From assembly GCA_016707445.1 (NCBI GenBank), contig JADJHR010000001.1, positions 496,001 to 560,000 on the forward strand: a stretch of DNA of 64,000 nt, in the 5' to 3' direction. Source of the DNA: Rubrivivax sp. Its GTDB lineage: Bacteria; Pseudomonadota; Gammaproteobacteria; Burkholderiales; Burkholderiaceae_C. The notes beneath the pieces are model-generated. The model did not search any database. It saw only the letters and a program-made list of their open reading frames with translations, and had not been told where the DNA came from. The position numbers were made by a program, and so were the translations under genes. Every line of letters starts with the position of its first letter. Positions within the stretch are counted from its first letter, which is position 1. Positions 53,478-61,372 of the stretch are shown here, piece by piece.

Positions 53478-54644
53478 ATGACGCAGGGTTCGCGCATCGA
53501 TCGACGCCGGATGATGACCGGCATCACGGGCCTGGCGGGCCTCACCGCCCTTGAAGGCATGTCCATGGCGGCCGCGGCGGCCGACAAGCCCGCACCGGGG
53601 TCGAAGCCGGAAGACCTGGGCGTGCCCGCCAACGGCCGGGCCTACGAGCGCAAGCCCTTGCGCTCGGACGTCATCACCGTGGCTGCCGTGCAATCGCGCG
53701 TTCGTTCCGTGAACGGCCAGACCCCGGCGCCCGGCATCCGCGCCAACCTGGCGCACATGCTGGAGCTGATCGACAAGGTTCAGGGGTTCGGCGGCACCAA
53801 GGACCTGCTGTGCTTTCACGAATTTCCGCTGCAGGGCTGGAACCCCTGGGACCGCAAGGAACTCGAGCGCATCGCGATCACCATTCCGGGGCCCGAGACC
53901 GAGGCCATCGCAGCCAAGGCCCGGCAGTACAACTGCTACATCCAGTTCGGTGCCTACGCGGTCGACAAGGACTGGCCCGGCCATATCCTGAGCATCACGT
54001 CGATCATCGGCCCCACCGGTGAGCTGGTCGCGCGCGACTGGAAGGCGCGCAACATCGTGGGCGTCTTCCCCGGCTTCGAACTGGTGACCACCACGATCTA
54101 CAACGCACTGGACCGCTTTGTCGAGATGTATGGCGTCGACGCGGTGATTCCGGTGCACCGCACCGACATCGGCAACCTCGCCACCTCGTCAACACAACTC
54201 GAGCCCGAGCTGTTCCGTGCCATGGCCTTGAAGGGCGCCGAGCTGCTGCTGCGCACGGCGTCGGGCGGGTTCAACGCCGACGATGTGCGCATGACATCGA
54301 TGTACAACCGCGTGTTTTCGGTGATCGTCAACAACTCGGTGTCACCCGACAACCCGGGCTTTCTGGACGATCCGGGGGGTGGGTCCGGTGGCACCGAAAT
54401 CCACGGGCCGCGGGGTGAATCGCTGGCCAAGGCGAGTGGAAAGTTCGAGCAGGAAGTCGTCGCGCGGCTGCCGATGGCTGCCTTCCGCCGCACGCATCAG
54501 ATTCCCGACTTTCACCTGGCGCTGTACCAGCCCGTCTTCGACCGCTATCGGCCGCGCCAGTCCCCCGGACTGTTCAACCGCTACTTGCCGACCAGCCTGA
54601 AGGACGCCAAGCGTTACCTCGACGAAAAGAACAACTGGCGCTGA
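53478..54644 (+). CDS. Tat-exported nitrilase/carbon-nitrogen hydrolase fold protein lacking the catalytic Cys
   Basis: 388 residues. DRRRMMTGITGLAGLTALEG is a twin-arginine-like signal peptide. The CN-hydrolase fold is clear: Glu115 in LLCFHEFPLQGW, IQFGAYAVDKDWPG, Lys189 in ARDWKARN and RAMALKGAELLLRTASGG. Where family members carry the nucleophile Cys (before the PEL-R segment) this protein has IGNLATSSTQLEPELFR, with Ser237/Ser238; the only two Cys residues lie elsewhere (112, 153). It is therefore a pseudoenzyme or has altered chemistry. Second gene of the TonB-receptor cluster. Confidence 0.85.
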   Translation: MTQGSRIDRRRMMTGITGLAGLTALEGMSMAAAAADKPAPGSKPEDLGVPANGRAYERKPLRSDVITVAAVQSRVRSVNGQTPAPGIRANLAHMLELIDKVQGFGGTKDLLCFHEFPLQGWNPWDRKELERIAITIPGPETEAIAAKARQYNCYIQFGAYAVDKDWPGHILSITSIIGPTGELVARDWKARNIVGVFPGFELVTTTIYNALDRFVEMYGVDAVIPVHRTDIGNLATSSTQLEPELFRAMALKGAELLLRTASGGFNADDVRMTSMYNRVFSVIVNNSVSPDNPGFLDDPGGGSGGTEIHGPRGESLAKASGKFEQEVVARLPMAAFRRTHQIPDFHLALYQPVFDRYRPRQSPGLFNRYLPTSLKDAKRYLDEKNNWR

Positions 54645-54684
54645 GGCTTCAAGGGCCGACCATCACTGCAAGCACGGGATTCGC

Positions 54685-55430
54685 ATGTTCAAGACCTTCC
54701 CCAAGACGCTGAAGGCGAGACTCCGGGTTTGCAGCCGGCGGGTTGTGGCTTTGCTGGCTGCGGGCTTCTTGCTGAATGGGCTTGCCTTCGGTGCCGATGG
54801 CGCGGCAACAGACCCTGCGTCGGCGCTGCCCCGTCTGTTGACCATGCTGAACGGTCAGTTCGACAACCTGCAACAGATGTCGTTTGTGGCCTCGCCGTCG
54901 GTAGGCGACCCGAAGAGTCGCTACGAAACGATGCGCATCGAGTTCAGACCCGTCAACAGCCAACTGCTCGAAGGCGACTGGATCTACGCCCAGACCGACA
55001 AGATCGAAGCTGGCGACACCGCCAGAGCAAGGTCTATCGCCAGACCCTGCAGCAGTTTTTCGTCAAGGACCAGCAGATCTATTCCCGCGTCTGGCGTTTC
55101 AACGATCCGGCGATCAAGCAACAGGGAATGCCCAGCCCGGAGTTCCTGCAACAGGTCAGCCCGCAGCAGATCAGCCTGGTCATGTCCGAGGCTTGCCTGA
55201 CGAAGTGGACACCGCTTGGTGACCAGTTCATCGGCCGCATCGACCCGGCCAGCTGCGTGATCCAGTCGAAATACAAGAACGAAAAGCGCCGGCTGTTTTC
55301 CGAAGAGATCGTCTTTCCGTCGGGTGTCTGGTTCCGTGAAGGGGCCTATGGCGAGGACGGCTCCCTGGCCTTCGGGCTCGAGGAGGGCCGCCACGTGCGC
55401 TTGAACCGGCAGCGCCCGAACAAGCCCTGA
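54685..55430 (+). pseudogene. CpcT/CpeT-family (chromophore-lyase-like) exported protein, interrupted by a -1 frameshift
   Basis: Starts MFKTFPKTLKARLRVCSRRV with a signal peptide (VVALLAAGFLLNGLAFGADG). The first frame gives PRLLTMLNGQFDNLQQM and LEGDWIYAQTDKIEAGDTA; the second resumes with SKVYRQTLQQFFVKDQQIYS, VWRFNDPAI, then ACLTKWTPLGDQFIGRIDPA. A lost C near 55022 (GCCCAG to GCCAG) explains the break; repaired length is 248 residues. The GDW-Y, VYRQ and late Cys layout is that of CpcT/CpeT, bilin-attachment proteins of cyanobacteria, also found in non-phototrophs with unknown role. Base-call error is possible. Confidence 0.8.
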
Positions 55431-55472
55431 TCGTGTGGGCCGCCCACAGGCCCCGAGGAACGAAGAAGCCCC

Positions 55473-56438
55473 ATGACCAGCCCATCCTTCGAAATATCCG
55501 GATTCAACGAGGCGGTGCTGATCGTGCGCGACGAACAGCCCCACCTGGACTGCTGGCTGGGCCAGGGCGCCTGGCAACTGCGCCACGAGGGTGCGGTGGA
55601 CCGGCGCTTGTTGCAGGCCTGGGGGCGCCCCGGCGCCAGCGGCCGCGAGTGGCTGCTGGCGCACCCCGATTGCAGCGTTGGCCTTGTGCGTCTGATGAGG
55701 CTGGACGGCGCTGCACCACAGACCGACATCCGCCAGGACGACCAGTGCTGGGACGTGGGCGGCATCTTCGACCTCAACGTGCGCGTGCTCGATCTCGAAC
55801 GCCAGGCCGCACGCATGCGCGCCTTGCACTGGCAGGCTGGCGCACCGCCGATCGGCTGGGACTTCGGCGCGCTGAAGGTCCGCGAATGGCTGGTGCGCGG
55901 CCCCGACAACGTGCGCCTGGCGCTGATCGAGCGCGTGGCGCCGCCGCTTGCCGGTTTCGACCACATCCGCGAGTTCAGCCAGGTCTTCAATTCCAGTCAG
56001 ATCGTGCGCGATATGGGAGCGGCCGTTGCCTTCTATCGCAACGTTCTCGGCTTCCAGACGGTGATGCAGTACGAGGTGCCGCAGTTCCCGCCGGGCCCCA
56101 ACCTGTTCGGCATTCCGCCCGGTGTGTCGGACCGCATCGGTCTGCACCTGGTCATCCTGCATCCTCAGGGCAAGAACGAAGGTTCGATCGAGCTGGTGAC
56201 CAACCCGGGTGCACAGGGCCGGGACCTGAGCGCCGATGCCGGGCCGCCCCACTACGGCATGGCGGCATTGCGCTTTCCGGTGCGTGGCATCGAAGCCTTT
56301 GCCGCGCATCTCACCCGCCAGGGCCACGAACCCGCGATGCCGTTGACGCAGCTGGACCTGGCCCCGTCGGGGCCGGTACGCATGCTGGCGCTGCGCAGCC
56401 CCGACGGCGCCTGGCTGGAGTTCGTCGAATCCGTCTGA
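55473..56438 (+). CDS. Two-domain VOC (glyoxalase/extradiol dioxygenase-like) protein
   Basis: 321 residues. Two VOC modules: residues about 10-155 (FDLNVRVLDLERQAARMRAL) and 165-318. The second has a complete metal triad pattern: His in AGFDHIREFSQVFNSSQIVR, His in RIGLHLVILHPQ and Glu in DGAWLEFVESV, with AVAFYRNVLGFQTVMQYEV. The first half looks catalytically reduced. Could be a ring-cleaving dioxygenase, epimerase or lyase. Lies between the CpeT-like and FAD oxidoreductase genes, same strand, with GAGGAA upstream. Confidence 0.88.
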   Translation: MTSPSFEISGFNEAVLIVRDEQPHLDCWLGQGAWQLRHEGAVDRRLLQAWGRPGASGREWLLAHPDCSVGLVRLMRLDGAAPQTDIRQDDQCWDVGGIFDLNVRVLDLERQAARMRALHWQAGAPPIGWDFGALKVREWLVRGPDNVRLALIERVAPPLAGFDHIREFSQVFNSSQIVRDMGAAVAFYRNVLGFQTVMQYEVPQFPPGPNLFGIPPGVSDRIGLHLVILHPQGKNEGSIELVTNPGAQGRDLSADAGPPHYGMAALRFPVRGIEAFAAHLTRQGHEPAMPLTQLDLAPSGPVRMLALRSPDGAWLEFVESV

Positions 56439-56489
56439 TGAGCGGCCCGCCGCGGCGCCGCAACGATCAACCCCTTTCAGGAGAAAGAC

Positions 56490-57992
56490 ATGAGCAGTCT
56501 GGCGTCCGTCACGCAGTGGCACCACGAGGTCGATGTGCTGATTTGCGGCTTTGGGCTTGCCGGTGCGTCGGCGGCCATCGAGGCGCTCGAGGCCGATCCG
56601 GCGGCGCGCGTGATGATCATCGAGAAGATGCCCGAGCACCAGGCCGGTGGCAACACGCGCGCGTCGGGGCAGTCGCTGATGATCAGCAAGAACGCGCAGG
56701 CGCTGAAGGACTACCAGCGTTTGATGAGTGAATCCAATCCGATCCCTGAGGACATGCTGGACACCTGGGCCACGCGCATGACGCAGCTGGAACCCTGGAT
56801 CCAGGCCCGTGCCGACGAGGCTGGCGCGCGCTTCATCAAGGGCACGGGGTTCAGCGAACGTGAAGCGGTGCTCGAGTACCCCGAACTCGGCGCCCAAGAG
56901 GCCGTGGCCTACACGGCCACCATCCTGCCGATTCCGGCCGGTGTCTGGCTGGCCTTCAAGGCCAACGTCGACAAGCGTCCGGTCGAGGTGCTGTATCAAA
57001 CGCCGCTGGTCGAGCTGATCCAGGACCCGGACAGCCTGGAAGTGTTCGGCGCGGTGGTCGAACAGCAAGGCCAGCGCCGTCATATCAAGGCACGGCGCGG
57101 CGTGATCATCGCCGTCGGCGGCTACGAGGCCGACCTGGAAATGCAGCGCAACTACTGCGGCTACCAGGACGTCTATCCGATGGGCACGCCGGGCAACACC
57201 GGCGACGGTGTGCGCGTGCTGCAGAAGGCGGGCGCCGAGCTCTGGCACATGCGCAACAAGGGGCAGTCGGGTGGCATCTGGCCCGGCATCCAGCACCCTT
57301 CGGTGAACACCGTGTTCCTGCGCAACATCTTCATGCAGACCTTCAGCTGGCTGGAGATCGCGGCCGACAACCAGCGCTTCTACAACGAGACCGCCGAGCT
57401 GCAGCTGACGCACTACAAGGAGAAGATCCACGGCCACTGGGTGGACACGCCGCACGTCAGCGCGCAGCCGGTGCACATGATCTTCGACGAGGCCACGCGC
57501 GAGGCCAACTGTCTGGTGACCAAGGCCTTCACCTGGAACATCGTGGAGGGGCTCGACTGGAGCGACGACAACAGCGCCGAAGTTGCACAGGGGCTGGTGC
57601 TGAAGGCCGAAACGCTGACTGAGCTGGCGCGCAAGATGGGGCGCGACCCGGCCGCGGTGCAGGCCACCGTCAGCCAGTACAACGCTGACTGCGCCAAGGG
57701 CCAGGACACACGCTTCGGCCGTCACCCCGCCACCTTGCAGCCGATCACCAGCGGGCCGTTCTATGCCGTGCGCCTGGTGCCGGCGCTGGTGTGCACCAGC
57801 GGCGGCGCCAAGCGCAACATGGAAGCCGAGGTGCTGGACCCGAAGGGCCGGCCGATCCCGCGCCTGTATGAGGCCGGTGAGTGCGGCTCGATGTTCTCCA
57901 ACCTCTACCAGAACGGCTGCTACCTGACCGAGGCCATGATCACCGGCCGGGCGGCAGGCAGGAATGTCGCCCTCAGCAAGCCCTGGGCTTGA
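56490..57992 (+). CDS. FAD-dependent oxidoreductase, fumarate reductase/ketosteroid dehydrogenase type
   Basis: 500 residues. N-terminal FAD motif VDVLICGFGLAGASAAIEAL with Glu in IIEKMPEHQAGGNTRASGQS. FAD_binding_2 body with RRGVIIAVGGYEADLEMQRN, GNTGDGVRVLQKAGAELWHM and C-terminal RLYEAGECGSMFSNLYQNGC followed by EAMITGRAAGRNVA. Soluble, no Tat signal. Reductase or dehydrogenase on a C=C bond is likely. AGGAG before the start. Confidence 0.93.
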   Translation: MSSLASVTQWHHEVDVLICGFGLAGASAAIEALEADPAARVMIIEKMPEHQAGGNTRASGQSLMISKNAQALKDYQRLMSESNPIPEDMLDTWATRMTQLEPWIQARADEAGARFIKGTGFSEREAVLEYPELGAQEAVAYTATILPIPAGVWLAFKANVDKRPVEVLYQTPLVELIQDPDSLEVFGAVVEQQGQRRHIKARRGVIIAVGGYEADLEMQRNYCGYQDVYPMGTPGNTGDGVRVLQKAGAELWHMRNKGQSGGIWPGIQHPSVNTVFLRNIFMQTFSWLEIAADNQRFYNETAELQLTHYKEKIHGHWVDTPHVSAQPVHMIFDEATREANCLVTKAFTWNIVEGLDWSDDNSAEVAQGLVLKAETLTELARKMGRDPAAVQATVSQYNADCAKGQDTRFGRHPATLQPITSGPFYAVRLVPALVCTSGGAKRNMEAEVLDPKGRPIPRLYEAGECGSMFSNLYQNGCYLTEAMITGRAAGRNVALSKPWA

Positions 57993-58010
57993 GTCGCGCA
58001 GGAGCTCACG

Positions 58011-58241
58011 ATGCGCGTCAACACCATTTCAATGAAGCTGTCCCTGCGCATCGAGCAGGCCGGTGTCAAAGACGGCAACATCGTGATGAATGGGTTCGCG
58101 GGTGCCATGCCCTGTGAGACCATCATCTCGCCCGAAGAGGCGTTGCAGGTCATGCGGCTGGGCATGAAGCTGTCGATCTTCAAGCTCCTGTTCAAGGGCC
58201 TGTTCGCGAAACAGAAAGTCGTGGACGGGCCCGCCAAGTAG
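58011..58241 (+). CDS. 76-residue conserved-looking protein closing the TonB cluster
   Basis: Starts MRVNTISMKLSLRIEQAGVK 18 bases after the FAD gene, with AGGAG at 58000-58004. Beta-rich N-terminus, then SPEEALQVMRLGMKLSIFKL, an amphipathic helix, and a basic tail (LFAKQKVVDGPAK). No family recognised. The tight spacing and strong ribosome-binding site argue it is real and belongs to the cluster. Confidence 0.7.
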   Translation: MRVNTISMKLSLRIEQAGVKDGNIVMNGFAGAMPCETIISPEEALQVMRLGMKLSIFKLLFKGLFAKQKVVDGPAK

Positions 58242-58344
58242 GGGCATTGACGACTGAGACCCGGGCTTGATGGCCACCACCCGCCCTGAGGGCTGCCGCG
58301 ATCGGCGCTGAGGCTACAGTTGCGCCCTCGCTTCGCATCCCACC

Positions 58345-60687
58345 ATGCCTTCCAAGTCCAGCCCGGCCAGCCCTGCAGCAGTCAAGACCCGAACCCGCAG
58401 CCGTCGCCCGGCTGCCGATGCGCCCGCTCCCGCAGACGCTGCCGCAGCGCCCGCAGCGGCAGCGCCGCCGCCAGCCGCCGAGCCTGCAGCGGCTGTCTCT
58501 GCGCCTGCCCCAGCCAAGCGTGCGCCCGCCGCCCGCAGCGCCGGGCCCAAAGCCGGTGCCCGCGGTGCGAGCAAGACCGTGAAGGCGGCCCCGGCCCCGG
58601 CCAAGGCGCAGATGACTTCGAAGCCCGTGAAGGATGCCGGCGCTGAGCCCGCCGCGCCAGAGGCAGCCAAGCCCGCCCCGCGAGCGCGACGTGGCACGGC
58701 CAAGCCGAAGCCCGTACAGAAGGCAGTGCCGAAGCAGGCCAAGGCGCCGCCGGCAGCACCAGCGCCAGCCGCGCCGCCGGCCGACATCACCGCCCCAGCC
58801 GATGGTTCTCTTTTCGGTCGTTATGTGATCGCCTTGCCCGACGAGGAGCGTGCCGAGTTGCACCTGCGCACGCCGTACCCGGGCACGGCGCTGTGCAGCT
58901 GCCTGGACTTTGCCTTGTCCGAAGACGCCAGCTGCCCGCATGTGCAGGCGCTGGACGCCTTCATCGCGACCGACCCCGGTCGGGCGGCCGCGCGTGCGCG
59001 CGGGCCGCAAGCGGTGGGCAGCCGCATCGAGATGCTGCACGGCGCGCGCCGTCGTCTGCTGTGGCTGCCCGGCCTCGAATGCCCGACGGCCTTGAACGAG
59101 CTGGCCGACGAGTTGCTGGGCGTGCCGGCGGACGCGATGGACGATCGCGCCGTGCCGCGATTGCGGCGCGCGGCGCGCGAGGTCGGCCACGACCTGTCGG
59201 TCGACGAATCGGTGTGGACCCACCTGGCGGCTGCGCGCGATGCCCGCTGGCGCGTGCAGCGGCTGGAGAGCCTGCTGCCGCAGGGCCCGGACAGCCCTGT
59301 GCTGCAGGCGCTGCGGCCGCTGCTGCCGTTGCAATGGGAAGGCGCGCTGTTCGCGGTCTGTGCCGGGCGTTGCATCCTGGCCGACTGCGCGCCGCTGCAG
59401 CCCGAGCAGCAGGCGCTGGCCGCAGTGACCTTGTGGCGCCGGCACTTTGGCCTGCAGCGCGTGCTGGTGCTGACGGCGTCCGCGGCGCTGGACCGCTGGC
59501 GCCGCGAACTGCCCGCCGACGACTTGGCCTTCAGCCTGACGGCGATCGACAACCTGGTGACTGATGCCGAGCTGCACCGTTCGCTGGCGCCCGAGCTGGT
59601 GATCGTCGACGAGCCCGCCGAGGGCGGCCTGTGGGTCGACGCCGAGCGCGCTGCCGCGCTGTTGCGCCTGCAAGCCCACTTTGTCATCGTGCTGCCGGGC
59701 AGCCAGGGCCTGCAGCGCCTGGCCGAGTGGCCCCTGCGGCTGGCCTTTGTCGACACCGAGCGGCGTGGCCCCTACGCTGCACTGCTCGACAGCCATGGTG
59801 TGCGCGACGATGCCGGCCAGCTCTGCGGCTTGCACGACGCCGACGACCTGCCTGCCACGCTGCCGTCGGTGCTGCTGGCGCGCAGCCTGGACCAGGTGCG
59901 CAGTCAGCTGCCCGAGCGGCTGGACCGTGTGCAGCGTGTCGAGATGCCGCTGGCCGAACGTGACCGGCACGACGGCCTGCTGGCCGCGCTGCGCGACAGC
60001 CTGGCGTTCTGGCAGGCAGCCGACTGGTTGCCCGACGCGCAGCAGCGCCAGCTGCAGGCCCAGGTGCAGGCCCTGCGCGGCTTGTGCGCCGGTGTCGACG
60101 CGCCCACGGTGGCACAGCTGAAGGCGCGCGCCGTGCAAGCCGTGCTGGCCGAGGCCGAAACGCCGCTGGTGGTGTTCAGCCAATGGCCGCAGGCGCTGGA
60201 CGCCTTGCGTGCCGCACTGGCTGATATCGAGGCCGATGCCGATCTGCCCGTGCAGGTCTGGCGGTCGAGCGACGCCCTGGCCGTACGGCAATCGGCGCAG
60301 CGGCAGTTCGAGTCCGGCCAGGGCCCGCGATTGCTGCTGGTGGCCGACCCCGGCAGCGCGACCTTGTCCTTGCGCTGCCCCGACGCCCGTGTGCTGCATC
60401 TGGACCGCCCCTGGAATCCGGGCCAGCTGCAGCGCCGCTTCGGCCATGTGCACGCGCCTGGCCTTGCGCATCTGGTGCCGGTGACCCAGCTGCTGCTTGA
60501 TGGCAGTTTCGAGGCTGGCGTGTTCCAGTGCCTGGCCGAGCGTCCCGAACCGGTGTGCGAGTTGCTGGACGCCGACGCGGCGGACGGTTTCCTGCAAGGT
60601 GCCGACCTGCGGCAATGGCTGGCCGACCTGGCGCAGGTGCTGACATTGTCGGTGCCCGGTCCGTCGCGATCGGGGTCGGCACACTGA
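58345..60687 (+). CDS. SWIM-finger SNF2-fold protein with degenerate ATPase motifs
   Basis: 780 residues. 1-150: Ala/Pro/Lys-rich, histone H1-like, likely DNA-binding. 184-199: SWIM-type zinc finger (Cys184-x-Cys186, Cys197-x-His199). 330-700: SNF2 helicase layout, but the Walker A region reads ILADCAPLQPEQQAL where families have ILADEMGLGKTxQAL; Walker B is VDEPA, not DEAH/DEAQ. Helicase-C landmarks persist (PLVVFSQWPQALDALRAAL, VLHLDRPWNPGQLQRRFGHV). Full length and in frame, so a retained non-ATPase derivative. It is close to the pseudo-ligase gene. Confidence 0.8.
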   Translation: MPSKSSPASPAAVKTRTRSRRPAADAPAPADAAAAPAAAAPPPAAEPAAAVSAPAPAKRAPAARSAGPKAGARGASKTVKAAPAPAKAQMTSKPVKDAGAEPAAPEAAKPAPRARRGTAKPKPVQKAVPKQAKAPPAAPAPAAPPADITAPADGSLFGRYVIALPDEERAELHLRTPYPGTALCSCLDFALSEDASCPHVQALDAFIATDPGRAAARARGPQAVGSRIEMLHGARRRLLWLPGLECPTALNELADELLGVPADAMDDRAVPRLRRAAREVGHDLSVDESVWTHLAAARDARWRVQRLESLLPQGPDSPVLQALRPLLPLQWEGALFAVCAGRCILADCAPLQPEQQALAAVTLWRRHFGLQRVLVLTASAALDRWRRELPADDLAFSLTAIDNLVTDAELHRSLAPELVIVDEPAEGGLWVDAERAAALLRLQAHFVIVLPGSQGLQRLAEWPLRLAFVDTERRGPYAALLDSHGVRDDAGQLCGLHDADDLPATLPSVLLARSLDQVRSQLPERLDRVQRVEMPLAERDRHDGLLAALRDSLAFWQAADWLPDAQQRQLQAQVQALRGLCAGVDAPTVAQLKARAVQAVLAEAETPLVVFSQWPQALDALRAALADIEADADLPVQVWRSSDALAVRQSAQRQFESGQGPRLLLVADPGSATLSLRCPDARVLHLDRPWNPGQLQRRFGHVHAPGLAHLVPVTQLLLDGSFEAGVFQCLAERPEPVCELLDADAADGFLQGADLRQWLADLAQVLTLSVPGPSRSGSAH

Positions 60688-60740
60688 CAGTCCCGGGGCC
60701 GGGCAGGCGGCCTGCCGACCCGGGTGCCCCGGGGCGGCAA

Positions 60741-61175
60741 TCAGCCGCTGCGGCCCGGCTGCGCGGCCGGCACTTCGGCTTTGGTTGCGACATTGGGCCC
60801 GGCGTACAGCAGCCGCAGCTCTTGCAGCACCTCGGCGACCACGTCGGCGCGGCTGCGCTGGCTGGTGATCGGCTGCTGGCCCATGTGCAGCGCACCGCTG
60901 TCCTCGCCGTACATTGTGTCGCAGACCTTGCCGCAGGATGCCAGGTCGCCCAGCACCTGGGCGCGTGTCATGGCACTGCGACCGGCCTGGCGTGACAGCC
61001 AGAACGAGCCGCTGTCCTCGGCCCCGATGGCGTCGAGTTCGCCGCTGGCGCGCGCGGCGTTCAGCTCGGCCATGACCTGGGCGCGGCTGAGCGGTGCTTC
61101 GTCCTGGGCGCTGGCCAGTCCACTGAGCATGGCGCTGACCAGCACCAGGGCCGACAGTTTTGCAAACGTGTTCAT
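60741..61175 (-). CDS. DUF4148-type exported protein
   Basis: 144 residues with a signal peptide (ALVLVSAMLSGLASA); AAGGAG precedes the ATG. Three related repeats, SRAQVMAEL, TRAQVLGDL and SRADVVAEV, each followed by a short spacer; this repeat is the DUF4148 signature of Burkholderiales. Two Cys (SCGKVCDT) in the middle. Function unknown. It lies antisense between the SNF2-like and ligase-like genes, so it is not co-transcribed with them. Confidence 0.85.
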   Translation of the reverse strand: MNTFAKLSALVLVSAMLSGLASAQDEAPLSRAQVMAELNAARASGELDAIGAEDSGSFWLSRQAGRSAMTRAQVLGDLASCGKVCDTMYGEDSGALHMGQQPITSQRSRADVVAEVLQELRLLYAGPNVATKAEVPAAQPGRSG

Positions 61176-61372
61176 CACCTACTCCTTCGAACGGCATCCG
61201 GATGGGGTACGGCCCGCAGTGGATGCCGCCTTGTGCGGGCCGTTGCGGCGACCTTAGGTGGGCAGCGCAGGCCGGCCATCCGGCAGCCAGACGATGGCGA
61301 CTGCGCTGTCGTCTGCCTTCGGGACCGCCGCGACGCGGCGGTCTGCAGCCGGGGCGAAGGCATGATCGGCAC

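Noticed and set aside
54984..57725. 913-codon open frame on the minus strand
   Set aside because: Antisense to the CpeT-like, VOC and FAD genes, which carry recognisable motifs; the antisense product is His/Arg/Asp-rich without a fold signature.
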